DNA of 35,689 nt, from positions 1-35,689 of the forward strand of contig CAJTZS010000042.1 in the NCBI GenBank assembly GCA_910584055.1, given 5' to 3'. Below, piece after piece: positions 23,119 to 30,464 of the stretch (position 1 is its first letter; each line of letters begins with the position of its first letter). Both the position numbers and the translations under genes were made by a program. Under the pieces are notes generated by a model. It had not been told where the DNA came from, ran no database searches, and was given only the letters and a program-made list of their open reading frames with translations. Source of the stretch: an uncultured Muribaculaceae bacterium. GTDB taxonomy: Bacteria; Bacteroidota; Bacteroidia; Bacteroidales; Muribaculaceae.

Positions 23119-23655
23119 ATGATTGACAAGGATAATCTTATAGAGATCGGTAAGTTTCAGAAAACTCACGCGCTTAAGGGGGAGTTGAACGCTGTTCTCG
23201 ATATTCCGGAGGAATATGTTGAGGACGGCAATCCCCTTGTGATAGAAACTGACGGGATACCAGTGCCGTATTATGCGGAGTCAATCCGTCAAAAGGGCGC
23301 GACTTCATTTCTCATAAAGCTTGAGGGTGTGGACAGTGTGGATGATGCCTCCGAATTGGTTAACAGCCCAATATCTGTGCCCAAAGATGTTCTGCGGGAA
23401 TATATAGGGGAGATGATGTTTGATGAGGATCTTGAAGGGTTCAATGTAATTGACGGGAATTTCGGAGAGATTGGAGAACTCGAATATATAGACAGCGCGA
23501 CTGAGAATGAGCTTATGGTCGTGCGCACTTCTTCCGGCGATGAAATTTATATTCCACTTGTGGAAGATTTCATTGTCGAGATAGATGATAAAAAACGTGA
23601 GATACACACATCTTTGCCGGAGGGTCTGATTACGCTTAACAGCAAGGAAGAATGA
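23119..23655 (+). CDS. rimM: Ribosome maturation factor RimM
   Basis: A 178-residue 16S rRNA processing factor that binds S19 during 30S assembly. The N-terminal RimM domain begins LIEIGKFQKTHALKGELNAV; the C-terminal PRC-barrel is visible as EDLEGFNVIDGNFGEIGELE followed by LMVVRT and IYIPLVEDFI. The ATG at 23119 is preferred over an in-frame TTG at 23104 that would overlap the murA stop. It is 11 bases downstream of murA and probably in the same transcript. Confidence 0.93.
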   Translation: MIDKDNLIEIGKFQKTHALKGELNAVLDIPEEYVEDGNPLVIETDGIPVPYYAESIRQKGATSFLIKLEGVDSVDDASELVNSPISVPKDVLREYIGEMMFDEDLEGFNVIDGNFGEIGELEYIDSATENELMVVRTSSGDEIYIPLVEDFIVEIDDKKREIHTSLPEGLITLNSKEE

Positions 23656-23688
23656 ATTAAAAGGAGGAATGAACTAAAAAGAGGAGAT

Positions 23689-24009
23689 ATGAGTGAATTG
23701 ATGAGATATGACGAGGATGATGCCATAAAATTTATCCGTGCCACACTCCCCGCAGACGTGAGCGAACGTTACGACGACGATGAAATTCTTTACGTTATCG
23801 ATATTATATGGGACTGGTATGAGAGAAACGGTTATCTAAAAATTGATGCCGGTGTCACAGACGAAGAGGAACTCGATGTCGCCAAACTCACGGCATATGT
23901 TGCCAAGGAGATAAAGAAGGACGGCGAAGTTGTGATGGATCCTGCCGACATTGACATGATTGTGAAAGGAGAGCTTGAATATGAGGAATCGATTGAAGAC
24001 ATTTTTTAA
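23689..24009 (+). CDS. Acidic 106-residue conserved-looking protein, unknown function
   Basis: A strongly acidic protein (many D/E, for example YDDDEILYV, DEEELDVAKL, ELEYEESIEDIF) with predicted helices and a WDWYERNGYL segment. I do not recognise the family; no membrane segment or signal peptide is present. It has an unusually clear Shine-Dalgarno for this phylum (GAGGAG, five bases before the ATG). It overlaps the start of the OmpA-domain gene by 29 bases, which suggests they are co-translated. Located downstream of rimM. Confidence 0.7.
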   Translation: MSELMRYDEDDAIKFIRATLPADVSERYDDDEILYVIDIIWDWYERNGYLKIDAGVTDEEELDVAKLTAYVAKEIKKDGEVVMDPADIDMIVKGELEYEESIEDIF

Positions 24010-24640
24010 GGGGTGTCTGGTGGTGTCGGTTTTCTTGCCGTCTCTTTACGCTTCAGGGGAAACTCCTTTACAACGTATCGATGCGCTTGATGAATTGTCA
24101 TTCCGTGAGATGATAAACAGTGTTGAGCTTGACGGGAAAAGCGCCGACCTTATCCGTAAATTCCAGGAGAAGGAGGGGAGGACACGTCTTTATAATAAGG
24201 AATATAATGCGAAGAATTCTTCAATGGTCGAGACATACCGCAACAAGGAGGTACTGCTCATAACCATTCCGGCTTCCAAGTTATTTTCGCCTAATGAAGT
24301 TGAGGTAAGAAAAGATGCGAATTCGCTTCTTGTCCCTTTGAAACGTTATCTTAGGGAACCGGATATGTATAGGGTTTTGCTCGTAATGCATACTGATAAT
24401 ACCGGTTCGGAGAAATATCGCGAACATATCACCGAAGAACGTTCCACAGCATTATTCGACTGGTTTGTCAAGGAGGGTTGCGACACGCGCTATCTTTTCT
24501 CATACGCCTATGGGGATGACATGCCGCTCGTGGAGAATAATTCGCTGGAAAACCGCATGAAGAACCGTCGTCTTGAGGTTTACCTTGTTCCCGGCAAGAA
24601 GATGCTCGAACAGGCGAAGAAAGGAAGAATCGTATTCTAA
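23981..24640 (+). CDS. Secreted or outer-membrane-associated protein with OmpA C-terminal domain
   Basis: A 219-residue protein. The N-terminal signal peptide is RLKTFFKGCLVVSVFLPSLYASG, with cleavage plausible near residue 25; there is no clear lipobox. Residues about 90-205 form an OmpA/MotB-like peptidoglycan-binding domain: LFSPNEVEVR, the MHTDNTGSEKYREHITEERS core (matching the family T-D-x-x-G-x-x-x-x-N pattern loosely), SYAYGDDMPLVENN and NRRLEVYL. The ATG at 23981 has AAAGGAGAG upstream and lies inside the end of the preceding gene; a longer TTG start at 23975 is less likely. Its neighbours murA and ddh also concern the wall. Confidence 0.82.
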   Translation: MRNRLKTFFKGCLVVSVFLPSLYASGETPLQRIDALDELSFREMINSVELDGKSADLIRKFQEKEGRTRLYNKEYNAKNSSMVETYRNKEVLLITIPASKLFSPNEVEVRKDANSLLVPLKRYLREPDMYRVLLVMHTDNTGSEKYREHITEERSTALFDWFVKEGCDTRYLFSYAYGDDMPLVENNSLENRMKNRRLEVYLVPGKKMLEQAKKGRIVF

Positions 24641-24680
24641 TGTTCAATGTTAAAAGTTTAATTTTTAATTACCCGAAATT
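24641..24680. repeat. Short degenerate TTCAATGTTAAAAGTTTAAT spacer repeat
   Basis: The spacer before ddh holds imperfect TGTTAAA/GTTTAAT units, akin to the tracts at 18009 and 20363. Confidence 0.4.
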
Positions 24681-25571
24681 ATGAAGAAAAGAATAGCTAT
24701 TGTCGGTTATGGCAATATCGGGCGTTACTCGCTTGAAGCGATAGAGGCTGCCCCGGATTTTGAGATTGCAGGTATCGTGCGCCGTAACCCCGCAGACCGG
24801 GGGGATATACCGGCTGACATACCGGTGGTCGGTTCGATTAAAGATCTTAAGGATGTGGATGTCGCGATTCTTGCGACTCCCACACGTAGCGTTGAGGAAC
24901 ATGCCAAAGAGATTCTGGCTATGGGTATAAATACAGTGGATTCGTTCGATATACACGGTCAGATTCCGGAACTCCGCAAGCGACTCGATGCGGATGCAAA
25001 AAACGGGGGAGCGGTAAGTGTTCTCTCAGCCGGATGGGATCCGGGAAGTGACTCCGTTGTGCGTGCGCTTTTAGAAGCTATCGCCCCCAAGGGTGTGACG
25101 TATACTAATTTCGGACCCGGTATGAGTATGGGTCATACGGTGGCTGTCAAGTCGAAGGCAGGTGTCAAGGATGCCCTCTCCATGACCATACCGCTCGGCA
25201 CCGGCATACACCGCCGCATGGTTTATGTAGAATTGCTTCCCGGCTATGAATTGTCGGAAGTGGCACGCAGCATCAAGGAAGACCCTTATTTTGCCTCTGA
25301 CGAGACCCATGTCATGGCCGTAGAAAGCGTTGACGGCCTCAAGGATGTCGGTCATGGCGTGAATATGGTTCGCAAAGGGGTTTCCGGAAAGACGCATAGC
25401 CAGCGCTTTGAGTTCGACATGGCCATCAACAATCCCGCACTGACTGCCCAGATTCTTGTGGCCTGCGCCCGTGCGACATTCCGTCTCGCGCCCGGATGTT
25501 ACACAATGATCGAGATTCCGGTGATCGACCTCCTGCCCGGAGACCGCGACCAGTGGATCAAACTGGTGTGA
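24681..25571 (+). CDS. ddh: meso-diaminopimelate D-dehydrogenase
   Basis: A 296-residue NADPH-dependent enzyme that makes meso-DAP from L-tetrahydrodipicolinate in one step, for lysine and peptidoglycan. The Rossmann motif IAIVGYGNIGRYSLEAI and VRRNPADRG (NADP-binding Arg pair) open the protein. Substrate-site segments SFDIHGQIP, SAGWDPGSDSVVRAL, FGPGMSMGHTVAVK and GKTHSQRFEFDMAINNPALT match the family. Length is slightly below that of the Corynebacterium enzyme. It is followed by a strong terminator. Confidence 0.95.
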   Translation: MKKRIAIVGYGNIGRYSLEAIEAAPDFEIAGIVRRNPADRGDIPADIPVVGSIKDLKDVDVAILATPTRSVEEHAKEILAMGINTVDSFDIHGQIPELRKRLDADAKNGGAVSVLSAGWDPGSDSVVRALLEAIAPKGVTYTNFGPGMSMGHTVAVKSKAGVKDALSMTIPLGTGIHRRMVYVELLPGYELSEVARSIKEDPYFASDETHVMAVESVDGLKDVGHGVNMVRKGVSGKTHSQRFEFDMAINNPALTAQILVACARATFRLAPGCYTMIEIPVIDLLPGDRDQWIKLV

Positions 25572-25616
25572 TAGCGATTGACGGCTTGCGCCGACAACAC
25601 AGTGAAAGAAACAAAT

Positions 25617-25645
25617 AAAAAAGCCGCTCATCGAGCGGCTTTTTT
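25617..25645. terminator. Terminator between convergent ddh and ettA
   Basis: AAAAAAGCCGCTC (25617-25629), loop ATC, GAGCGGCTTTTTT (25633-25645): a 13-base perfect stem with A- and T-runs, usable on both strands. The following 25646-25715 holds further AT-rich small inverted repeats (for example around TGATCATTCTGAGATTTGATCA). Confidence 0.85.
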
Positions 25646-25723
25646 ATTCAGAATATTTGATCATTCTGAGATTTGATCATTAGAATATTAATTGTTCAGG
25701 AATTAATGATTCCGGGAGTTCCT

Positions 25724-27412
25724 TTATTTGGTGAGTTTGCGGTAACGGATGCGGTGGGGAGTGTCGAGGCCGCCGTCGCGCTTCTTTTTGAATTCTTCAT
25801 ATTCGGAATATGAACCTTCAAAATATGTTACCTGACTGTCGCCTTCGAAGGCAAGGATATGGGTGGCGATGCGGTCGAGGAACCATCGGTCGTGGCTCAC
25901 AACTACTGCACATCCAGCAAAGTTCTCCAGACCTTCTTCAAGTGCACGGAGTGTGTTGACGTCAATATCGTTGGTCGGCTCGTCGAGAAGCAGGACATTC
26001 CCTTCCTCTTTTAGCGCCATGGCAAGATGCAGGCGGTTGCGTTCTCCACCGGATAGCACTCCGATTTTCTTCTCCTGGTCTGCGCCCGTGAAGTTGAATT
26101 TGCTGAGGTAGGCGCGGGCGTTCATGTCGCGTCCACCCATGCGGAATGATTCCACACCTTGCGAGATCACTTCGTATACGCTTTTCTCCGGAGAAAGGTC
26201 CTTATGGTTCTGGTCCACATAGGCAATCTTTACTGTCTCACCGACTTCGAATTCACCGCCATCCTGTTTCTCCAGTCCCATTATCAGGCGGAAGAGGGTG
26301 GTCTTGCCGGCTCCATTGGGTCCTATCACGCCTACTATGCCGTTTGGCGGCAACATGAAGTTGAGGTCTGTGAAGAGGGCCTTGTCGTCATATGCCTTGG
26401 CAAGGTGTTTAGCCTCGATTACCTTATTCCCGAGACGCGGACCGTTGGGAATATATATCTCCAGCTTTTCTTCACGTTCCTTCTGGTCTTCATTCATCAG
26501 GCGGTCATAGCTCGAAAGACGTGCCTTCCCTTTGGCCTGACGTGCCTTGGGCGCCATGCGCACCCATTCCAGCTCGCGTTCAAGTGTCTTGCGACGCTTG
26601 CTTGCCTGTTTTTCCTCCTGAGCCATACGCTGTGTCTTCTGGTCAAGCCATGAGGAATAGTTGCCTTTCCATGGTATGCCTTCCCCACGGTCAAGTTCAA
26701 GAATCCATCCTGCCACGTGGTCAAGGAAGTAACGGTCGTGAGTTACGGCAATGACCGTGCCTGGATATTGCTGCAGGTGCTGCTCAAGCCAGTCGATGGA
26801 TTCAGCATCGAGGTGGTTGGTAGGCTCGTCAAGCAGGAGGATGTCGGGCTGTTGTAGCAGTAGGCGGCATAATGCCACGCGACGTTTCTCGCCTCCGGAA
26901 AGAACAGCTATCTTTTTATCATCCGGTGGGCAGCGGAGCGCGTCCATGGCGCGTTCGAGCTTGTTGTCGATGTTCCATGCATCAGTGGCATCGAGCTTGT
27001 CTTGAATCTCGGCTTGGCGAGCAATCAGCTTGTCCATTGCTTCAGGATCTTCAAGCACAGCCGGGTCTGCGAAAGCATTGTTCACCTCATCGTATTCCTT
27101 CAGCAGGTTCATAATGGGCTGGACACCCTCCTGGACTACTTCTTTAACCGTCTTTTCCGGATCGAGTTTGGGTTCCTGCTCAAGATATCCAACGCTATAC
27201 CCCGGAGAGAACACCACGTTGCCCTGATAACTTTTGTCAATACCGGCGATGATTTTCAGAAGGGTGGATTTTCCTGAACCATTGAGACCGATGATGCCGA
27301 TCTTAGCTCCGTAGAAGAAGGACAGATATATGTTTTTTAGAATCTGTCGCTGCGGGGGGATGATTTTACTCACACCCACCATTGAGAAAATTATTTTTTT
27401 ATCGTCAGCCAT
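25724..27412 (-). CDS. ettA: ABC-F ATPase EttA (energy-dependent translational throttle)
   Basis: A 562-residue soluble protein with two ABC cassettes and no membrane segments. Cassette 1: Walker A GLNGSGKST (42-50), signature LSGGEKRRVALCR, Walker B LLLDEPTNHLD. Cassette 2: GPNGAGKTT, LSGGERNRLHLAM, LLLDEPTNDID. The linker ELEWVRMAPKARQAKGKARL is the charged P-site interaction motif of EttA, and the arm lies between residues about 95 and 170. EttA binds the ribosomal E site and gates the first peptide bond according to ATP level. It lies 25 bases downstream of def and is probably co-transcribed with it. Confidence 0.96.
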   Translation of the reverse strand: MADDKKIIFSMVGVSKIIPPQRQILKNIYLSFFYGAKIGIIGLNGSGKSTLLKIIAGIDKSYQGNVVFSPGYSVGYLEQEPKLDPEKTVKEVVQEGVQPIMNLLKEYDEVNNAFADPAVLEDPEAMDKLIARQAEIQDKLDATDAWNIDNKLERAMDALRCPPDDKKIAVLSGGEKRRVALCRLLLQQPDILLLDEPTNHLDAESIDWLEQHLQQYPGTVIAVTHDRYFLDHVAGWILELDRGEGIPWKGNYSSWLDQKTQRMAQEEKQASKRRKTLERELEWVRMAPKARQAKGKARLSSYDRLMNEDQKEREEKLEIYIPNGPRLGNKVIEAKHLAKAYDDKALFTDLNFMLPPNGIVGVIGPNGAGKTTLFRLIMGLEKQDGGEFEVGETVKIAYVDQNHKDLSPEKSVYEVISQGVESFRMGGRDMNARAYLSKFNFTGADQEKKIGVLSGGERNRLHLAMALKEEGNVLLLDEPTNDIDVNTLRALEEGLENFAGCAVVVSHDRWFLDRIATHILAFEGDSQVTYFEGSYSEYEEFKKKRDGGLDTPHRIRYRKLTK

Positions 27413-27437
27413 GTTTTAAGAGTTCCTTAAATGGTGA

Positions 27438-28001
27438 TTAATGAGACTTGGCAGAGACTGTGCGGTAATCGCATTTCACTTTGCCCCTTGCCAGATTGTT
27501 AAGTTTGTTGCGTACCATCTGTTTGCGGATGGGGGAGATGCGGTCGGTGTAGACTGTGCCGAGCAGGTGGTCGAATTCATGCTGGATGATGCGCGCAAGG
27601 AAGCCGGTAAATTCCTTTTCGTGCTCTTCGAAATTCTCGTCGAGCCAATTGAGGCGCACATGTTCGATGCGTTTCACGTTTTCTGACATTCCCGGAAGCG
27701 ACAGACACCCTTCGTTGCGCCCCACAGGCTCCATATCTTCAATTATGTCCAGTTCAGGATTTATAAGACACATTTTGGAATCCTTGCATTCAGGGAAATC
27801 TTCAGCCAGAACGCTGCCGTCAATCACGATAAGGCTGATTGATTTGCCAACCTGGGGCGCTGCAAGTCCGACACCTTCCGTGAAATACATTGTCTCCCAC
27901 ATGTCTTTTATTAACTTATCGAGACCCGGATAATCCGGTTCTATGTCTTCCGTCTCTTTGCGGAGCACGGGGTGACCATATAAATATACTGGTAATACCA
28001 T
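27438..28001 (-). CDS. def: Peptide deformylase
   Basis: A 187-residue metallo-enzyme that removes the N-formyl group from nascent proteins. All three motifs are present: GVGLAAPQVG (43-52), EGCLSLPG (with metal ligand Cys99), and QHEFDHLLG (His141, Glu142, His145). The N-terminus MVLPVYLYGHPVLR is standard. Its neighbour ettA also acts at the ribosome. A consensus promoter at 28025-28056 lies inside the end of ruvX. Confidence 0.96.
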   Translation of the reverse strand: MVLPVYLYGHPVLRKETEDIEPDYPGLDKLIKDMWETMYFTEGVGLAAPQVGKSISLIVIDGSVLAEDFPECKDSKMCLINPELDIIEDMEPVGRNEGCLSLPGMSENVKRIEHVRLNWLDENFEEHEKEFTGFLARIIQHEFDHLLGTVYTDRISPIRKQMVRNKLNNLARGKVKCDYRTVSAKSH

Positions 28002-28024
28002 TTATTCAAAAATTATTTAACATG

Positions 28025-28056
28025 CAAAAATAGCGAAAAATCACCTGTTTTGCAAG
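28025..28056 (-). promoter_or_regulatory. Internal promoter for def-ettA
   Basis: Minus-strand TATTTTTG (28025-28032) with CTTG (28053-28056) 20 bases upstream: a near-consensus Bacteroidota promoter located partly in the last codons of ruvX. It would let def-ettA be transcribed independently of ruvX. Confidence 0.55.
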
Positions 28057-28451
28057 TAGTCGGTAAGTATGAGCACAGCAGACATCTCGTCAGCTCGTCC
28101 CTTTTCCTGGCGCTGGCTTTTTTTGAACCCACCTGCCAGCATCTCCCGGTGGGCAATGACGGAGGTGAATCTCTCATCGCGGCGTTCAATCTTCATGTGA
28201 GGCATTTCCCTCGATAGATGTTTGAGGAAAGGCTCTATGTAGCGTGCCGATTCAGATGGGGAACCATCCATCTGGCGCGGTTCCCCCACGATTATCATCT
28301 CAACATCCTCTTTTGAACAATAATCTTTTAAAAAATCCATCAGTTGGAACGTAGGAACTGTGGGCAGTCCGTTGGCAATGATCTGTAAGGGGTCCGTCAC
28401 GGCAATGCCGCATCGTTTCCTGCCATAATCGATAGCTATAATTCTGGACAT
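28041..28451 (-). CDS. ruvX: RuvX/YqgF-type pre-16S rRNA nuclease (putative Holliday junction resolvase)
   Basis: A 136-residue RNase H-fold protein. The catalytic motif IIAIDYGRKRCGIAVTDP opens it, followed by MIIVGEPRQMDGSPSESARY, the catalytic RRDERFTSVIAHREML segment and the C-terminal GRADEMSAVLILTDYL with the last acidic residue. Family members are reported to mature the 5' end of 16S rRNA and/or cleave branched DNA. The start at 28451 is chosen because the catalytic strand follows directly; the longer ORF would run into the rubrerythrin terminator. It is 39 bases upstream of def. Confidence 0.9.
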   Translation of the reverse strand: MSRIIAIDYGRKRCGIAVTDPLQIIANGLPTVPTFQLMDFLKDYCSKEDVEMIIVGEPRQMDGSPSESARYIEPFLKHLSREMPHMKIERRDERFTSVIAHREMLAGGFKKSQRQEKGRADEMSAVLILTDYLQNR

Positions 28452-28472
28452 GGCTGATAACTTCTTAACATT

Positions 28473-28507
28473 AAAAAGGGAGGCACACAAATGTGCTTCC
28501 CTCTTTT
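28473..28507 (-). terminator. Terminator after rubrerythrin
   Basis: GGGAGGCACA (28478-28487), loop CAAA, TGTGCTTCCC (28492-28501), one wobble; AAAAA at 28473-28477 gives a U-run on the minus strand. It separates rubrerythrin from ruvX. Confidence 0.8.
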
Positions 28508-28524
28508 GCTACGGTCAAAATAAA

Positions 28525-29076
28525 TTATTTGCCGAAATAACGATCGTAGAGACCTTTGAAGCCGCGTCCGTGGCGAGCCTCGTCTTTTGCCATCTCGTGA
28601 ACGGTGTCATGGATAGCGTCAAGATTCTGTGCCTTGGCATTCTTTGCGATGCGCATCTTGTCTGCGTTAGCGCCGGCTTCGGCGTGCATACGCTTCTCAA
28701 GGTTGGTCTTAGTGTCCCATACCATATCACCAAGAAGCTCTGCAAACTTAGCGGCATGCTCTGCCTCTTCCCAAGCGTAACGCTTGAAAGCTTCTGCTAT
28801 CTCGGGGTATCCTTCGCGGTCTGCCTGACGCGACATTGCGAGATACATGCCGACTTCGGTGCATTCACCCATAAAGTGAGTGTTGAGGTCTTTTATCATT
28901 TCAGGATCAGTGCCTTTTGCTACACCTATTTCATGCTCTGTCACGAACTGGAGAAGTTCGTCAGCATTCATCTCTTTAAATTTAGACTGGGGTGCTCCAC
29001 ACTGCGGGCACTTTTCAGGGGCTGTTTCACCCTCTGCGATGTAACCGCATACGGTGCATATCCATTTTTTTGCCAT
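28525..29076 (-). CDS. rbr: Reverse-type rubrerythrin (rubredoxin domain first)
   Basis: A 183-residue peroxide-reducing diiron protein. The N-terminal rubredoxin domain has WICTVCGYIAEG and CPQCGAPQ (Cys7, 10, 23, 26 bind Fe). The C-terminal ferritin-like domain carries diiron ligands in MGECTEVGMYL, WEEAEHAAKF and MAKDEARHGRGF. In classical rubrerythrin the rubredoxin domain is at the C-terminus; this order is that of 'reverse' rubrerythrins of anaerobes. It detoxifies H2O2 (and indirectly O2) using NADH-linked reductants. It has its own promoter and terminator, so is monocistronic. Confidence 0.95.
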   Translation of the reverse strand: MAKKWICTVCGYIAEGETAPEKCPQCGAPQSKFKEMNADELLQFVTEHEIGVAKGTDPEMIKDLNTHFMGECTEVGMYLAMSRQADREGYPEIAEAFKRYAWEEAEHAAKFAELLGDMVWDTKTNLEKRMHAEAGANADKMRIAKNAKAQNLDAIHDTVHEMAKDEARHGRGFKGLYDRYFGK

Positions 29077-29146
29077 GATTGTAATTATTTTTTTAGGGTT
29101 ATATTTTTTTCTTGATTTTGGTTCTCTCTTTGTCCAGAACCGAAAA

Positions 29147-29178
29147 CAAAGTTAACAACATTTTTATTATAATCCAAA
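29147..29178 (-). promoter_or_regulatory. Promoter of rubrerythrin
   Basis: Minus-strand -33 TTTG (29175-29178), 20 bases, then TAACTTTG (29147-29154): a full consensus match. The leader to the ATG at 29076 is about 64 bases and T-rich on the plus strand (29090-29135). Confidence 0.75.
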
Positions 29179-29218
29179 ATTATCAATATAATAAAGGTGA
29201 AAAGTGATGCAAATTTGT

Positions 29219-29226
29219 TAATTTTG
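29219..29226 (+). promoter_or_regulatory. -7 element (TAATTTTG) directly before tilS
   Basis: The element ends only five bases before the GTG start at 29232, so transcription would begin at or very near the start codon. No good TTTG is visible 19-21 bases upstream. Confidence 0.5.
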
Positions 29227-29231
29227 CAGAC

Positions 29232-30182
29232 GTGAGACATAAAGCGAACATATCCTCAAAAGTAGAGAGAGCTGTTGCCGATGCCCTTTGGCATGCCGGT
29301 GTGAACCGTGTGGTTGCCGGGGTAAGTGGCGGGGCGGACAGCACTGCGCTTTTGCTTGCCCTGAAATCTGCCGGAGTAGATGTGGTGGCGATTCATTGTA
29401 ATTTCCATCTGCGGGGGGAGGAAAGCATGCGCGACCAGAGAGCGGTTGAAGAGCTTTGTCGCAAGTGTGACGTAGCATTGCGTATCGTGGATTTCGATGT
29501 TGAAGGTTATAGAGGCTCAAAGAAGGGTGTATCTGTCGAGATGGCTTGCCGTGAGTTGCGTTATGAGAGGTTTTACGAAATTATGGAGGAGGTTTCGGCA
29601 GACAGAATTGCAATAGCACATAATTCCGATGATAATGTTGAAACCCTGCTAATGAATCTCCTTCGGGGGTCCGGGGTCACGGGCTTGCGGGCGATGTTGC
29701 CGGACACCGGTGTGCTTGTCAGGCCGTTGCTTGATATTTCAAGAGAAGAAATAGAGAAGTATCTTCAGGAAAAGGGAGAGAAATTTGTTGTGGACTCCTC
29801 TAACCTTATGTCGGACTATAGGCGTAATTTTCTCAGAAACGAGGTTATTCCTCTTCTGGAGAGGCGCTGGAAGGGTGTGAGAAAAACAATTTCCACTTCT
29901 ATTGAAAACCTTAGGGGGGAGGAGAGTGTTTTAAAATGGGCGGAGAAAGAATTGCTTCCGGAAGGTAAATTCCTTCCTATGCAGTCGATATTCGATGCTC
30001 CCGACAGATTCTGGCTTATATACCGCTTTGCATCAAGATATGGTGCCACGCGGGATGTCGCCCTTGAGATTCTTGATGTGTTCGAGAAGAAAGGAGGGAA
30101 ACAGACAATTGTCGGAAAAAGTTGGAAATCAGGGCAAGGAAAGTTGATTTTTAAGATGAAGGGTCTTGTGTTCGAGAAATAA
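29232..30182 (+). CDS. tilS: tRNA(Ile)-lysidine synthase, short form
   Basis: A 316-residue N-type ATP pyrophosphatase that converts the C34 of tRNA-Ile(CAU) to lysidine. The PP-loop motif GVSGGADST is at residues 31-39. VAIHCNFHLRGEESMRDQRA and the IAHNSDDNVETLLMNLLRGSG segment (usually HHxDDxxET; here HNSDD) follow. The protein ends after the NTD and a short helical tail, at about the length of the Aquifex enzyme, while many other family members exceed 400 residues. The C-terminal TilS_C domain seems absent or vestigial. The start is GTG and no ATG exists before the PP-loop. It may be a leaderless mRNA. Confidence 0.9.
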   Translation: MRHKANISSKVERAVADALWHAGVNRVVAGVSGGADSTALLLALKSAGVDVVAIHCNFHLRGEESMRDQRAVEELCRKCDVALRIVDFDVEGYRGSKKGVSVEMACRELRYERFYEIMEEVSADRIAIAHNSDDNVETLLMNLLRGSGVTGLRAMLPDTGVLVRPLLDISREEIEKYLQEKGEKFVVDSSNLMSDYRRNFLRNEVIPLLERRWKGVRKTISTSIENLRGEESVLKWAEKELLPEGKFLPMQSIFDAPDRFWLIYRFASRYGATRDVALEILDVFEKKGGKQTIVGKSWKSGQGKLIFKMKGLVFEK

Positions 30183-30205
30183 TTGTGGCGCGGACAATAC
30201 ATTTA

Positions 30206-30237
30206 TTTGCATATTAAAAAATTAAATGTTAAATTTG
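30206..30237 (+). promoter_or_regulatory. Promoter of rho
   Basis: TTTG (30206-30209), 20 bases, then TAAATTTG (30230-30237): full consensus. The leader to the rho ATG at 30465 is about 220 bases, much longer than others in the window. Confidence 0.75.
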
Positions 30238-30243
30238 CACTAT

Positions 30244-30464
30244 CAAATAAGACCCGACTGTCGGTAACACCGATTTTTCATTGCTTCAGTCTGGTTTAAT
30301 CCTATAATAAATCCTATAAAATTTTTCTTTTCACCGTTTCATCCCGCTTATTCCCCCAATTAGGCTGATTTAATCAAGGCTGATGCTGCCCAAAGAGCAG
30401 TTGTGGAAGTGACGAGAACCTTTTGCTTCCGGGATAGACATGAAAATCAGGATATAGAAATCTT
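30244..30464 (+). promoter_or_regulatory. Long rho leader with C/U-rich tract, possible autoregulatory site
   Basis: The leader holds a short hairpin with five T's (TCGGT-aac-ACCGA, 30261-30278), an almost G-free pyrimidine-rich tract (30322-30358), and hairpins further down (CTGCCC...GCAG; GGAAG...CTTCC near 30399-30435). In E. coli, rho is controlled by Rho-dependent attenuation in its leader; a C-rich, G-poor tract is what a rut site looks like. Autoregulation here is inference. Confidence 0.4.

Noticed and set aside
25071..25631. 186-residue minus-strand ORF
   Set aside because: Antisense to ddh and running through its terminator; no recognisable domain.
28450..29115. 221-residue plus-strand ORF rich in Cys and Phe
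   Set aside because: It is the complement of rubrerythrin; the Cys/Phe bias arises from reading the opposite strand of Lys/Glu/Ala codons.
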